A DNA stretch of 64,000 nt from Pelomonas saccharophila_A (GCF_031458095.1 NZ_JAVDXU010000001.1:496001-560000), one strand, 5' to 3'. Numbered from the stretch's first letter, positions 44,499-53,985 are shown. Made by a program: numbers and translations. The notes: generated by a model from the letters alone, not told the origin.

Positions 44499-45971
44499 TC
44501 AGCCCAGCATCTTGAGCAGCGTGCGGTGGTGCTGCGGCATGTGCTCCACCGAGGCTGCAATGGCTTTGCGACGCTGGTCCAGCGCCTGCATGGCGCGCTC
44601 TGGCGGAATCTCCGCAAAGACCGGATCGTTGCGCTGCGGCCAGTGCTCCATGCCGGCGTGGATGGCCAGCCAGCTGGTGGCGTCGAACCCTTCTTCGTCG
44701 TACTCGTGCAGCACGCCGTAGCGGCGCCACAGTTCCATCCGGAAGGCCAAGGTTTCGGGCAACTCCATCGACGATACATGGCGCCACAACTCGCTGTCCC
44801 GGCGGCGTGTCAGGCAGTAGTGCAGGATGATGAAGTCGCGGATGCGCGCGAAGCGGCGCGCCGCGCCGTCGTTGAACAGGGCCCGGTCGTTCTCGTCCAC
44901 CGGTCGGCCGGCGGTCAACAGGGTCATGAGACGGGCGATGCCGTCCTGGATCAGGTAGATGCTGGTGGACTCGAGCGGCTCCAGGAAGCCGGAGGACAAG
45001 CCGATGGCGACGACGTTGTGCACCCAGAAGCGTTCGCGGTGGCCGGTGGTGAAACGCAGCAGCCGCGGTTCGCCGAGCGGCTTGCCGTCGAGCCGGGCCA
45101 GCAGTTGTTCGCGTGCCCGATCGGGGTCGATAAAGCGGCTCGCGAAGACATGGCCGTGCCCCGTGCGGTTCTGCAGCGGGATACGCCATGCCCAGCCCCC
45201 TTCCAGCGCCGTGGCTTGCGTGTACGGGGCCAGTTCCTCGCCGACCCGCTCCGTGGGGCAGGCCCATGCGCCATCGACGGGCAACCAGTGGCTGAAGTCG
45301 ACGAAGGGCTCTTCCAGCGCCTGGCCCAACAGCAGCGAACGAAAGCCCGAGCAGTCGACGAACAGGTCGCCTTCGATGCGCCGGCCATCCTCCAACTGCA
45401 CGGCGGCCACGCCGCCATCGGCGCGGCGTGACACCTCGGTGATGCGCCCCTGCGTGTGGCGGGCACCGCGCTGCATGGCCAGCTTGCGCAGGAAGGCGGC
45501 GTACTGGATCGCATCGAAGTGGTAGGCGTATTTGAACTGCGCCTGCTCGCTGGGCAGAACGAAGCGCCCCTTCATCGCCATCACCGTCGGCACGCACTGC
45601 ACGCCCAGCGGCTCCGTCAACCCCATGCGCCGATGCTGGGCCCACAGCGTCTGCGAACCGAACAGGTTGCCGAAGTGGCCGAAGGTGTGGAAGTAGTCCT
45701 GCCCCACCGTCAGCCAGTCGCAAAAGCGAATGCCCAGTTTGTAGGTGCCGTTCGTGGCGCGCATGAAATCGCGCTCGTCGATGCCGATCAGCTGGTTGTA
45801 GCTGCGGATGGACGGGAAGGTGGCTTCACCCACGCCGACGATGCCTATGTCCTCGGACTCGACCACCTCGACGGCGGCGCGGCCCTTCAGCCCGGTGACC
45901 AGCGCCGCGGCCACCATCCAGCCCGCGCTGCCACCGCCCACGACGACGATGCGATCAACTTTCTGCGTCAT
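44499..45971 (-). CDS. Tryptophan-halogenase-like flavoprotein
   Basis: A 490-residue flavin-dependent halogenase family protein. FAD-binding VVVGGGSAGWMVAAAL at the start and the halogenase motif WAWRIP near residue 245 are both present, as is EATFPSIRSYNQLIG. The Lys in TYKLGIRF may be the catalytic Lys that carries the chlorinating species. Such genes are common beside TonB receptors in Xanthomonas and Caulobacter sugar loci, with no proven role there. It lies between the TonB receptor and the GH43 genes and is likely co-transcribed with them. Confidence 0.88.
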   Translation of the reverse strand: MTQKVDRIVVVGGGSAGWMVAAALVTGLKGRAAVEVVESEDIGIVGVGEATFPSIRSYNQLIGIDERDFMRATNGTYKLGIRFCDWLTVGQDYFHTFGHFGNLFGSQTLWAQHRRMGLTEPLGVQCVPTVMAMKGRFVLPSEQAQFKYAYHFDAIQYAAFLRKLAMQRGARHTQGRITEVSRRADGGVAAVQLEDGRRIEGDLFVDCSGFRSLLLGQALEEPFVDFSHWLPVDGAWACPTERVGEELAPYTQATALEGGWAWRIPLQNRTGHGHVFASRFIDPDRAREQLLARLDGKPLGEPRLLRFTTGHRERFWVHNVVAIGLSSGFLEPLESTSIYLIQDGIARLMTLLTAGRPVDENDRALFNDGAARRFARIRDFIILHYCLTRRRDSELWRHVSSMELPETLAFRMELWRRYGVLHEYDEEGFDATSWLAIHAGMEHWPQRNDPVFAEIPPERAMQALDQRRKAIAASVEHMPQHHRTLLKMLG

Positions 45972-46019
45972 TGAGACCCTGCCAAGTTCCTTGGCGCCTT
46001 GAACGAACGGGTGGCCTCT

Positions 46020-49000
46020 TCAGAACTCGTAGCGTGCGCTCAGCGAGTAGCTGCGGCCGGGGTAGAACCACGCGCGTCCCATCACGCCGATATGCTGCTG
46101 CTGCGTTTGGCGCACGATGACGTTGTTCAGGTTCGTCACGTTGAGCGACATGCTCAGCGCGTCGCTGAACCTGTAGTTCATGCCTGCGTCCCACTGGCCG
46201 AATGCCTCCTGCCAGGTTGGCAGTCCCCAGCCCACATCCTGGGCACCCGGGCGCGACGGGTCCGCGCTCGTCGCATCCTCGCCGCGTGTGCCATTGGCGT
46301 CTGCCGACTGAAGGATGCGGCTGTGCCAGTTGTAGGCCAGCCGCGCCGACAGCGGACCGCGGTCGTACATCAGGACAAAGTTGTACGCGTTCTTGGCCAT
46401 GTAAGGCAGCGGCAGATCACTGAACGGCAGGCCATTGGTGTCGCAGCCGAACAGGTGCAGGGTGCCATTCGTCGTCGCCCTGCCTGCATCGCAATAGGGG
46501 TTGTAGATCTGCTTGTACAGGCTTTGCTTGGCGTCGATGTAGGTGTAGTTGGCCGACACGCCAATGCCCTTGGCCCAATCCGGCAGCACGCCTTCCAGGA
46601 ACGCAAGCTTGTCCAGATAGGTCATGCCTGCAACCTCCAGGCCGCCGACCTTGGCCTTGCCCACGTTGGCGGGACCGGTGATCGCGAAGATCTGCGGGTT
46701 GCCGCCCGTGCTGTCGTAGGCACGGCTGTAGGCGCTGTTCATGATGACGTCCTTGACGTCCTTATGGAACGCCGTGGCCGTGAGCGACTGGCCGTCACGC
46801 GGGTACCACTCCAGCGCCAGGTCATAGCTGTTGGCCGTGATCGGCTTGAGCTTGACGTTACCGGTGTTGTTGCCGGTGTAGGTGAGCGTCTTCTTCTCGA
46901 AGTTGTAGTTCTGCTGCAGCTTGATGTATTCGCCCAGCTGGTTGAAGCCGGGTCGGTTCATGCTCTGGGCCATCGCCAGGCGGGCCTGCAACCTGTCGGT
47001 GAAGTTCATCTTCAGGTTGAGCGACGGCAGCACCTTGACGAACTGGTTCTGCACGTCGATAGGTTGCGTGAGGTCGAAACGCGGCAGATCGGGCGGCGAA
47101 TTCACGTCGTATTTCGTCTCGAAAACCGAGTAGCCGTGCGAGACGTCGCGGGTCAGCACGACGCGCACGCCCGCATTGCCCTCGAGCGGGAACTTCCAGT
47201 CGTCGAAGCCGAAGCGCAGCGTGGTGTAGACGGCATCGGTCTGTTCGCTGTGCGTGCTTGTTTTGGACGGATCGCCGTCGTAGACCAGCGTCTTGAAGCG
47301 ATCCTCGTAGTCTGACAACTTGCACGCCGGCTTGCTCGGGTACAGCTTGTTGCCGTCCAGGCATTGCTGGTAGCCGTAGTCATTGACCAGCGTCTTGTAC
47401 GCGTTCGGGTAGTCGCGCACGGCACCGATCGTCGGCATGACGATGTTCGGCAGCGTGCCCACCTTGCCCCCGTAGAAGTTGCCGAAGTTGAACGTTTCGA
47501 CCGGCACGCCCTGGTAGCGTGGGTCGCCCATGTAGGCGAAGCTTCCGCGTGACTGCCATGTGCCGTCGTCCGGGGGCATCTGGCCCGGCTTGATGTTCTG
47601 CTTGACGTTCCAGGGTTCGGCAACGGACGTCCAGCCGTTGCCCGAGGCCTCGTAGTGGCGCGCGACACGGTAGGTGGCGCGCACGCCGACACGGATGTCA
47701 CGCAGGATCGGGTCGTCAAAACGGTAGCGCGCGTCTGCCTTCCAGGCGTACAGGTCGGCATCGGCCTTGCTCGCGCTCGGCATGACCAGATTCCAGTAAT
47801 AGTTTTCCGGCTTGGCCAGGAAATCTCTGCTGGTCTGGTCGAACCCGATGCGCACCGGGCTCTTTCCGGGCACATCGATGCTCATGCTGGGCACGAATGT
47901 GCCCAGCTGCAGGTTGCGGCCGACGGCATCGTTCTTCGCATGGACCCATTGAACGTCGTTCTGCACCAACCACTGGTCGTTGATGGCCCACTTGAAGTTC
48001 CAGGCCAGTTCACCGGTCTTTGAAGTCGTCTGGTTCCAGCCGCGCGTGATTTGCAGGCCCAGGCCGCCGAGCGGGGAGGTGTTTGCCCCGGCGCCGGTCA
48101 GATAGGTGTAGGTGCCAGAGGTCAGCACGTTGTTAGCGTCGTATTTCGCATCGGCGATCGTCGACTTGTAGGGGTTCTCCACACCGGTGTAGAAGCCCTG
48201 CTCGCTGCCCGTCTCACGTGCGCCCGACACGAAATAGGTCAGCGACGAGTCCATGCCGCCCTTCTTCCACTGCAGCGCGCCGTAGAAGCCGGCGCGTTCG
48301 TTGTCGCCGGTGTTATTGCGGAAGGAGGCCGATTTCGGCGCCCACGCCACCTGACCAGCGATCAGGTCTGTGCGAGGGTAGTAGGCATCCAGCTGGATGC
48401 TCTCGTTCTGGAAGCTGGAGTGGTTATAGGACAGGTCCAGCAGAACGCCGACACGGCCAATATCCGTATTCCATTGCGTGGTATACAGCCCCGACAGGTT
48501 GGGCGAGTTCTTGCCCGAGCGCTGCACGTAGTTGTTGCCGACGGACATGTAGGCCTTGGTCGCCTTGTAGTCAAAGGGCAAGGCCGTGCGCAGGTTCACC
48601 GTGCCGCTGACGCCGCCTTCGATGATCTCGCTGGAGGGGTTCTTGTAGACATCGACGCCGGCCATCAGCTCGGGTGGAATGTCGCCCCAGCTCAGCTCGC
48701 GGCCCGGCCAACCGGCCGAGAAGGACTCACGGCCATTCAGCAGCGAAGAGCCCCAGCTGAGGCCGCGCACGCTGATGCCCGAGCCTTCGACGGAGAAGTG
48801 CTCCGGGTCGCCGCGTGACTTGTTGCGGTCGATGATGACGCCGACGACGCGCTGCAGCACTTCGGTGATGGACTTGTCCGGCAGCTTGCCGGCCTCTTCC
48901 GCAACGACCGAGTCGACGATTTCCTCGGCGTTCTGCTTGATCTTCTGAGCCGTTTGCAGCGCTGCGCGCTGCCCGGTGACAACGACGGTGTCCAGGCTTG

Positions 49001-49109
49001 CAGGCGGCTTTTCAGCGGGCGACTGCGCCAGCGCGGCACCCCCGACGGTCAGCAGCATCATGTGGACCATGCCGCGGTGGACGGCAGTGGTGCGGAACTG
49101 TTTTTTCAT
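46020..49109 (-). CDS. TonB-dependent outer-membrane receptor, Xanthomonas/Caulobacter type
   Basis: A 1029-residue outer-membrane receptor. Signal peptide cleaved near residue 29 (GAALAQS), TonB box-like LDTVVVTGQRA, plug domain with VEGSGISVRGLSWGSSLLNG and GGVSGTVNLRT, and a 22-strand barrel ending SLSARYEF with the terminal Phe needed for outer-membrane insertion. It matches the TonB receptors called TonB-Xanth-Caul, which take up plant-derived oligosaccharides. Placed in the minus block with GH43 and GH51 enzymes, it probably imports xylo- or xyloglucan-oligosaccharides. Confidence 0.93.
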   Translation of the reverse strand: MKKQFRTTAVHRGMVHMMLLTVGGAALAQSPAEKPPASLDTVVVTGQRAALQTAQKIKQNAEEIVDSVVAEEAGKLPDKSITEVLQRVVGVIIDRNKSRGDPEHFSVEGSGISVRGLSWGSSLLNGRESFSAGWPGRELSWGDIPPELMAGVDVYKNPSSEIIEGGVSGTVNLRTALPFDYKATKAYMSVGNNYVQRSGKNSPNLSGLYTTQWNTDIGRVGVLLDLSYNHSSFQNESIQLDAYYPRTDLIAGQVAWAPKSASFRNNTGDNERAGFYGALQWKKGGMDSSLTYFVSGARETGSEQGFYTGVENPYKSTIADAKYDANNVLTSGTYTYLTGAGANTSPLGGLGLQITRGWNQTTSKTGELAWNFKWAINDQWLVQNDVQWVHAKNDAVGRNLQLGTFVPSMSIDVPGKSPVRIGFDQTSRDFLAKPENYYWNLVMPSASKADADLYAWKADARYRFDDPILRDIRVGVRATYRVARHYEASGNGWTSVAEPWNVKQNIKPGQMPPDDGTWQSRGSFAYMGDPRYQGVPVETFNFGNFYGGKVGTLPNIVMPTIGAVRDYPNAYKTLVNDYGYQQCLDGNKLYPSKPACKLSDYEDRFKTLVYDGDPSKTSTHSEQTDAVYTTLRFGFDDWKFPLEGNAGVRVVLTRDVSHGYSVFETKYDVNSPPDLPRFDLTQPIDVQNQFVKVLPSLNLKMNFTDRLQARLAMAQSMNRPGFNQLGEYIKLQQNYNFEKKTLTYTGNNTGNVKLKPITANSYDLALEWYPRDGQSLTATAFHKDVKDVIMNSAYSRAYDSTGGNPQIFAITGPANVGKAKVGGLEVAGMTYLDKLAFLEGVLPDWAKGIGVSANYTYIDAKQSLYKQIYNPYCDAGRATTNGTLHLFGCDTNGLPFSDLPLPYMAKNAYNFVLMYDRGPLSARLAYNWHSRILQSADANGTRGEDATSADPSRPGAQDVGWGLPTWQEAFGQWDAGMNYRFSDALSMSLNVTNLNNVIVRQTQQQHIGVMGRAWFYPGRSYSLSARYEF

Positions 49110-49251
49110 GGTGTCTCCGTATTCCTTCGATGAGTCCGGCGGCAGCCCGCCCGTGCGGGCGGCTCCGCCTTCTCGGCATCGGATGCCGTGGCACTGTCCC
49201 GATCAACGCGGGAGGCTGGTCCTGGCACGCGACGCCCGCGCGCGAACTGGG

Positions 49252-50907
49252 TTATTGGAAGTAGATGAGGCCGTTGACGGTCAGGTCGGAGGCCGTGATG
49301 CCGCCGGTCTTGTTGTTCTCGTTGATGTCCATCAGCCAGAAGCGCGTGCGCACGACGCTGGAGGACTGCAGCAGCGTCCCAGCCGAGGCGCGCGAGGCCG
49401 CGATCTTTTCCAGGGCCGCCTGGAACGCGGCGTCGTTGACAGGCGCGCCCGTGCTGTCATACGGGTTCGGCAGCTTGCGCACGTCGTTGTCCAGAGAGGC
49501 CTCGGTGACACCCGAGAGGCCGCACGCCGCAGTCACCGCGAAGTTGCTCAGCGGCACGGCATAGCTGACCATCCCCGACTTCGGGACCCACACCAAGGTG
49601 CTCAGCGTGACGTTGCAATCGTTGTTGCGCTTGGCCAGATCCAGGTGCACGACGATGGGTTTGCCGGCCGAGTAGAGATCAGCGTTGACGCCCAACGTGA
49701 AGTTCAGCGTCTTCTCGGAAGCCAGCTTCAGTCCACCTTTGGTATCGCCTGCCGAATCAAACGCAAAGAGGTTGGGCGAAAAGATCTCGATGCGATTGAA
49801 GCCGTACTGCCAGTTGCCCGGCGTCCACCTGCTGTCGGGAAGGTGCAGCGCAGAGACGAGAGACAAACCGTCGTCGGAGACCTTGCTGTAGCACCAGTTC
49901 TCCGTACTCACACCGTCGTCGGTGGTGGGGTTGCAGCGTTCCCAGCCCGCGCCCAGGGTGCTGCTCCAGGGGTTGGTGGTCACACGACCGCCTTGCCAGG
50001 TCTTGAGGGACTCCGTCCACCCGACGCTGCTGCCCGGCATGAACCCACTCGAGACCAGCAGCGGGTCGACGACCAACTGAAGATTCTCGGAAGTGCCCGC
50101 GGCGCTGGACAGGGTCACCGCGCAGCCGCCCTTGGCGTTCAACCGAAGCTCATTGCCCACCACCGTGCAAACCGTGGGCGTGGTACTCGCGTACGTCAGG
50201 GCGTTGCCATTGGCATCGACCGATCCCAGCGCGACCGTCTGAGTCGCGCCCTGCAACGGGACCACCGAAGGCGGCATGGGCCCGATTTGAATGAAGGCCT
50301 GCCCCTTGGTCATCGCTGCATACGAGGCGTTTTCCGGCGCGGTCACCCCAAGCGCGCAAAAGCCCTCGCCCAAGACATTCAGCGTCTTGCCGCTGACGGT
50401 GCAGACGGAGGGTGTTGTCGACGTGTAGGTCGCCGGATTTCCGCCGTCGGTCTTGTCTGAAAGCGTGAGGCTCACGGGCGCCGCCGCCCGCAGAACAACA
50501 CCCACCGGCACCAGCGGGCGTTGTTCATGCTTCAACACAACAAACAGTTGGCTCGTATCGTCTGCGGCTGCCCATTTGGTGCCGTCCGAGCCGACCCCGC
50601 CGGGTTGACTCGCGATGACGAGGCACTCCCCTGCAGCCACCAGCGTCACCTGGTTGTCCGCGACCGTGCAGGTGGTGGGAGTGCCAGTGCGGAAACTGAC
50701 CGGCAATCCGGAAGTCGCGGTGGCCGACAAAGTCGTCGGGCCATTCAACAAGGTGTTGCCGCCTGGATAGCTGAAGCTGATGGCCTGGAAGCGCCCCTCA
50801 GACCCTCCGCCACCATCGCTGCCACCTCCGCCTCCGCAAGCGGCCAAAAAAGCGCATGCCGCTACAGCGGTCAACTTATGGGCGTGTGGAATCGACTTTT
50901 TCGTCAC
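49252..50907 (-). CDS. Surface lipoprotein with Ig-like repeats, candidate glycan-binding protein
   Basis: A 551-residue lipoprotein (lipobox FLAAC, Cys24) followed by a Gly/Ser-rich linker. Residues about 40-290 contain three Ig-like repeats with the repeated mark TPT/S-VCTV (for example TPTTCTVADNQVTL, TPSVCTVSGKTLNV, TPTVCTVVGNELRL). The last 260 residues form a beta-rich part (WTESLKTWQGGRVTTNPWSS, IDINENNKTGG-like DINENNKTGGITASDL) that resembles a carbohydrate-binding domain but is not one I can name. It is 142 bases upstream of the TonB receptor, the place a SusE/F-like partner would take. Confidence 0.75.
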   Translation of the reverse strand: MTKKSIPHAHKLTAVAACAFLAACGGGGGSDGGGGSEGRFQAISFSYPGGNTLLNGPTTLSATATSGLPVSFRTGTPTTCTVADNQVTLVAAGECLVIASQPGGVGSDGTKWAAADDTSQLFVVLKHEQRPLVPVGVVLRAAAPVSLTLSDKTDGGNPATYTSTTPSVCTVSGKTLNVLGEGFCALGVTAPENASYAAMTKGQAFIQIGPMPPSVVPLQGATQTVALGSVDANGNALTYASTTPTVCTVVGNELRLNAKGGCAVTLSSAAGTSENLQLVVDPLLVSSGFMPGSSVGWTESLKTWQGGRVTTNPWSSTLGAGWERCNPTTDDGVSTENWCYSKVSDDGLSLVSALHLPDSRWTPGNWQYGFNRIEIFSPNLFAFDSAGDTKGGLKLASEKTLNFTLGVNADLYSAGKPIVVHLDLAKRNNDCNVTLSTLVWVPKSGMVSYAVPLSNFAVTAACGLSGVTEASLDNDVRKLPNPYDSTGAPVNDAAFQAALEKIAASRASAGTLLQSSSVVRTRFWLMDINENNKTGGITASDLTVNGLIYFQ

Positions 50908-52066
50908 GTGCTGTCTCCTTTTTTGAAATCACCGGTAGCTGTTCCAACTGCAGTACTTGCAGCGACATCGCTTCCTCGAGCTCGGACCCGATTCGGTCGT
51001 TGAACGAACTGGTTCCGAGTGAAATGCACCTCGCTCGGCTTGCTTGGCAATCGTGGTCGGGTCCCACCACTCCAGCCCATGGCACAGGCGCGGATTCATG
51101 GCCGCCCTCCATGTGGGCAGCCCCCTGAACTACCGACCTGGGTGCGCATGGCGCCTCCGCGGGCATGCGGATTGGCGAGCCTGCGCTGGCCCCGGCTGTG
51201 GCTGTGCATGGCGACCCAGGTTTGCTCCCACTGGTTCCAAGACAAAACCAATGATTCGCCGCAGAATCATCAAGCGAAATCAAATTCCGCCGGACTGTGT
51301 CCGACCTCGCCCCTTTCGCGTCGAGGCCGGAAACACGTCTTGGCGAGCTCAGGACTGACGGAGAGCTCGGGGGCGTCGGTTCGCCGATCCAGCGTCCATG
51401 GGACGACTGCAGATGAAGGCACATCTCCGCAGCGGCGGCCTGCGGATGGCGCGATTTGAGTGCCCGAAGGATCGACTCATGTTCGTGCAGGACAGATTGC
51501 CAATTGCGTACCGTTTCGACGCGCATGCGCGTTCGCGATGACATCGGGTGCCAAGCGTCGAACAGTGCTCCGATCATTTCGACCAGTACTGAATTCGCGC
51601 TCTGCTCGGCGATGCTGAGATGAAATCGTCGGTCCGCCTCGACTGGCTCGTATCCTCTAGCAAGCCCATCCCGCATTTCTTCCAAAGCTTCCTCGACCCG
51701 CTGCAGTCCTAGGGAACTGACGCGAGCGGCGGCGAGCATCGTCACTTCGCTCTCGAGTACAACTCGCGCTTGCAGAAATTCCCCCGGGCTGCCCCCGACG
51801 TTCAGTGCCCAAAGGTCACGGCGACGGGCAGACGGGCAGACGTAGATGCCTACCTTTCCGCGGATTTCGATGAGGCCGTCAATCTCCAGCGCGATCAGCG
51901 CCTCACGAAGGGATTGTCGTGACACCCCGAGCTGGGAGGCGAGATCGCGCACAGCGGGAAGCCGCGCGCCTTCCTTCAGACGCCCTGCCCCTATCAGCGC
52001 CCTGATTCGGTCAGCAGTCCGCTCGTACGAGCGGCGGGTCTCGACGCTCCCCTGATGAATTGACAT
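50876..52066 (-). CDS. GntR-family (FCD domain) regulator with an unusual C-terminal extension
   Basis: A 396-codon frame. Residues 1-75 form the GntR winged helix (LKEGARLPAVRDLASQLGVS, then RQSLREALIALEIDGLIEIRG), and residues 80-235 the FCD ligand domain with the His/Asp metal-site pattern (ADRRFHLSIAEQSANSVLVE, HEHESILRAL). The family ends near residue 235; here the frame runs on for about 160 low-complexity codons and overlaps the next gene's start by 32 bases. The extra part is probably a frame opened by loss of the stop. FCD regulators often bind sugar acids or organic acids. Confidence 0.8.
   Translation of the reverse strand: MSIHQGSVETRRSYERTADRIRALIGAGRLKEGARLPAVRDLASQLGVSRQSLREALIALEIDGLIEIRGKVGIYVCPSARRRDLWALNVGGSPGEFLQARVVLESEVTMLAAARVSSLGLQRVEEALEEMRDGLARGYEPVEADRRFHLSIAEQSANSVLVEMIGALFDAWHPMSSRTRMRVETVRNWQSVLHEHESILRALKSRHPQAAAAEMCLHLQSSHGRWIGEPTPPSSPSVLSSPRRVSGLDAKGARSDTVRRNLISLDDSAANHWFCLGTSGSKPGSPCTATAGASAGSPIRMPAEAPCAPRSVVQGAAHMEGGHESAPVPWAGVVGPDHDCQASRARCISLGTSSFNDRIGSELEEAMSLQVLQLEQLPVISKKETARDEKVDSTRP
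50908..51335 (-). promoter_or_regulatory. Probable control region of the minus block
   Basis: Although formally open in the frame of the GntR gene, this stretch does not look like protein of that family. It holds the TGATTC palindrome copy 2 (51252-51269), 345 bases before the lipoprotein start, and AT-richer stretches (51240-51295). It is therefore more likely the promoter region of the minus-strand block. Confidence 0.45.
51252..51269 (-). promoter_or_regulatory. Palindrome TGATTC-N6-GAATCA, copy 2
   Basis: TGATTCGCCGCAGAATCA, identical over 18 bases to copy 3 and sharing both arms with copy 1 before the GH74. It lies upstream of the lipoprotein/TonB receptor block. Confidence 0.55.
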
Positions 52067-52382
52067 GGCCTCCGTAGGCTCCTATTTCTGACGGCGGCTG
52101 CTCAAGAGCCCGCCGAATTTGCAGACCACCCTGCAGCGGAGGTATGCCGCCCGGATCCGCATGACAGCCCGAACCGCATGCGGGTTGGGCAAGCGATGGG
52201 GACGACGATCAATCATTGGCTGAATCCAGAAGGTGAAGGCGATTGGTTAACCAGCAACTTTTCGCCACATATTGCTAAGAACAGCGGCCAAACCATGTGA
52301 TTCGCCGCAGAATCATTGCGCCGAAAGCTAATGAAGAGATCAAGGCGGCCATCGTAGTTCGATCTGCGGTCTGACCAATTAG
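52067..52382 (-). promoter_or_regulatory. Region before the GntR/FCD regulator
   Basis: About 316 bases with three operator-like motifs. TGGTTAACCA (52244-52253) is a perfect palindrome of the FadR kind (TGGT-N2-ACCA), TGATTC-N6-GAATCA is at 52298-52315, and TGCGGT-CTG-ACCAAT is at 52365-52379. The last two repeat, in the same order and at a like distance from the gene (232 against 231 bases for the palindrome), what is seen before the GH74 gene. Autoregulation is likely. Confidence 0.5.
52298..52315 (-). promoter_or_regulatory. Palindrome TGATTC-N6-GAATCA, copy 3
   Basis: Same 18 bases as at 51252. Located 232 bases upstream of the GntR/FCD start. Confidence 0.55.
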
Positions 52383-52784
52383 GGGAAACCCATCAGCTTC
52401 GCCCTCTCCGTTGAGACGGAGGGTGATGGCTGGCTTGCGTGCCAAGGCCCTGACCTGCAGGTCCATTACGCCGCCTTGGTCCGCAATGGGAAGTTGGTTG
52501 ACTCGCCGGAAGGTCTCAGCCTGCATCGAGCCCGGCGCCGACGGCAAGTCGCCTACCTGATCTTCGCGCTCGTCGTCGGGTGGGAGTGGTTCATCTTCAT
52601 CACCATGGCTATGCGGAGTGCCATTGGTCTTTGCGAGCTCGTTGCCTACATGGCTGGTGCTCTGTTGTTCTCTGTTTGGCTGACCCGATGTCTGTTCGTT
52701 GCATTGTGTTCGGACCAGCGGGCGATCGAGCAAGTCAATGTGCGCTTGCAGCCTCAGGGAACGACTGGCAAGAGCGGCGGGTAA
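52383..52784 (+). CDS. Small membrane protein, copy 2 of a duplicated pair
   Basis: The frame is open from 52383. It shares with copy 1 (23325-23687) the head GWLACQ-PDLQVHYAALVRNGK, the two membrane segments (YLIFALVVGWEWFIFITMA and YMAGALLFSVWLTRCLF), and the tail QVNVRLQPQGTTGKS. No ATG precedes the conserved head; a TTG at 52476 is internal to it, so the start is not certain. The family is unknown to me. The two copies sit at the two ends of the hemicellulose locus in the same direction. Confidence 0.6.
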   Translation, partial: GKPISFALSVETEGDGWLACQGPDLQVHYAALVRNGKLVDSPEGLSLHRARRRRQVAYLIFALVVGWEWFIFITMAMRSAIGLCELVAYMAGALLFSVWLTRCLFVALCSDQRAIEQVNVRLQPQGTTGKSGG

Positions 52785-53524
52785 TAGATGCGAAGGATGG
52801 GGAGGGCCAGCTCGGGAGCCGCGCCAATGCCATCGCGCGCGCAAAATCCGCTGGCGTCGTCACGCAGACTTGCCCTCCGCGGGAGCCATGCCGCAAAGAT
52901 GACCGCAACTGGCGCCACCGACGCAAACTTGACGTTTTGCGATCCGAGGACAAGTCTGTGACGCAGACAAGGAAAGCTTTTCAAAATCAATTACTTAGAC
53001 CTGCCACGCCCTCACGGACTTCGCCTGGCCCCGTCATCGCGCTCGGACAGCGATTTCTTGTTCATGCCGACGTGATCTCCCCGCGAGGCATTTTGCCTGC
53101 TCGCCCCCAAGGAGTGCCCGGGGCAGTACCAAGTGCGCACACAGCGCGCGACAAGCGTTGGCGGTCGTTGCCGCTCAAGCACGTTCAGGTACTGCGAAGC
53201 CGCAGTTGTTGATAGTCAGGGCACCGACGCCGAACACCGTGGCAGTCGCGGCCTGCCATAGCAGTACCGGAAGCAATAGGCTAGTAGAGGAACTTCACGA
53301 ATGGTTGGTCTGGGCGCTGTAGACCCGTTTGCGACCTTCAAACTCGCCAGTTCCGACGTCTGATACGAGACTTTGGCGCCGTTCGGCCAGGTCCGAATCG
53401 CGCCCTCATCGACGGATTCAAAATGGATCAGCCGTCAAACTCCCGAACAAGGAGCCAGCGAGGTGTTTCCATCGAATCCCAACCGTACCGAGGCCGATGC
53501 GAGCCAGGATAGGAGCACAAGCAG
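52785..53524. other. Gap with no confident gene
   Basis: About 740 bases. The first 100 resemble the sequence after copy 1 of the small membrane protein (shared GCAAAATCCGCTGGCGTCGT-like stretch). Beyond that, short frames on both strands show no domain or leader. Probably a decayed stretch of the mobile zone. Confidence 0.4.
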
Positions 53525-53923
53525 ATGAAAGCTGCAGTCTTGCCGATTTGCTGTACGGCGTTGATGAGCATCAGTGCCGCGCATGCCAGTTCCATCTGTT
53601 GGGTGGAAGACGTCCTCAACCGCTCGAATGAGGTTGAAGTACTTTTTGGAAGCAGCTTCGTTCACGTCGTCTCGGCCGGTGTTCAGTACTCGTGGTCCGA
53701 CCGCAAGCTAAAGCGCTTCTCCATGACTGAAAGTACGATGCTAGAGGGAGGCTTGCGCCTGAAACCCGGCGACACAGCGTTCCTGGACAATGGCGGTCAC
53801 CACAGTCGCTGCGAATTGGAAGTCGTTGAAAAGGACGGGAAGCTGGCAATCAAGCTGAAATCGTTTGACCACTTGCCCGGCATGCCTGCCGAATCTGCCG
53901 TGAAGACGGTGATGGCCAGGTGA
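53525..53923 (+). CDS. Small exported protein of unknown function
   Basis: A 132-residue protein with a likely signal peptide (MKAAVLPICCTALMSISAAHA, cleaved near residue 21). The mature part is about 110 residues with two Cys (SSICWVEDV and SRCELEVVEK) that may pair, and beta-type patterns. I do not recognise the family. No partner gene is apparent; the H-NS-like gene lies downstream in the opposite direction. Confidence 0.55.
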   Translation: MKAAVLPICCTALMSISAAHASSICWVEDVLNRSNEVEVLFGSSFVHVVSAGVQYSWSDRKLKRFSMTESTMLEGGLRLKPGDTAFLDNGGHHSRCELEVVEKDGKLAIKLKSFDHLPGMPAESAVKTVMAR

Positions 53924-53985
53924 TAGATTGCTGTCCGCTTTCGCTGCAGAAGAGACCTAGGCGGCTGGGTTCAGCCTGGCTGAAA

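Noticed and set aside
49145..49160. Terminator between the lipoprotein and TonB receptor genes (GCCCGC-CCGT-GCGGGC)
   Set aside because: The hairpin is real but lacks a U tract on the minus strand, and the two genes are likely co-transcribed.
53329..53631. Short plus-strand gene before the small exported protein
   Set aside because: It overlaps the better supported gene at 53525 in another frame and has no recognisable pattern.
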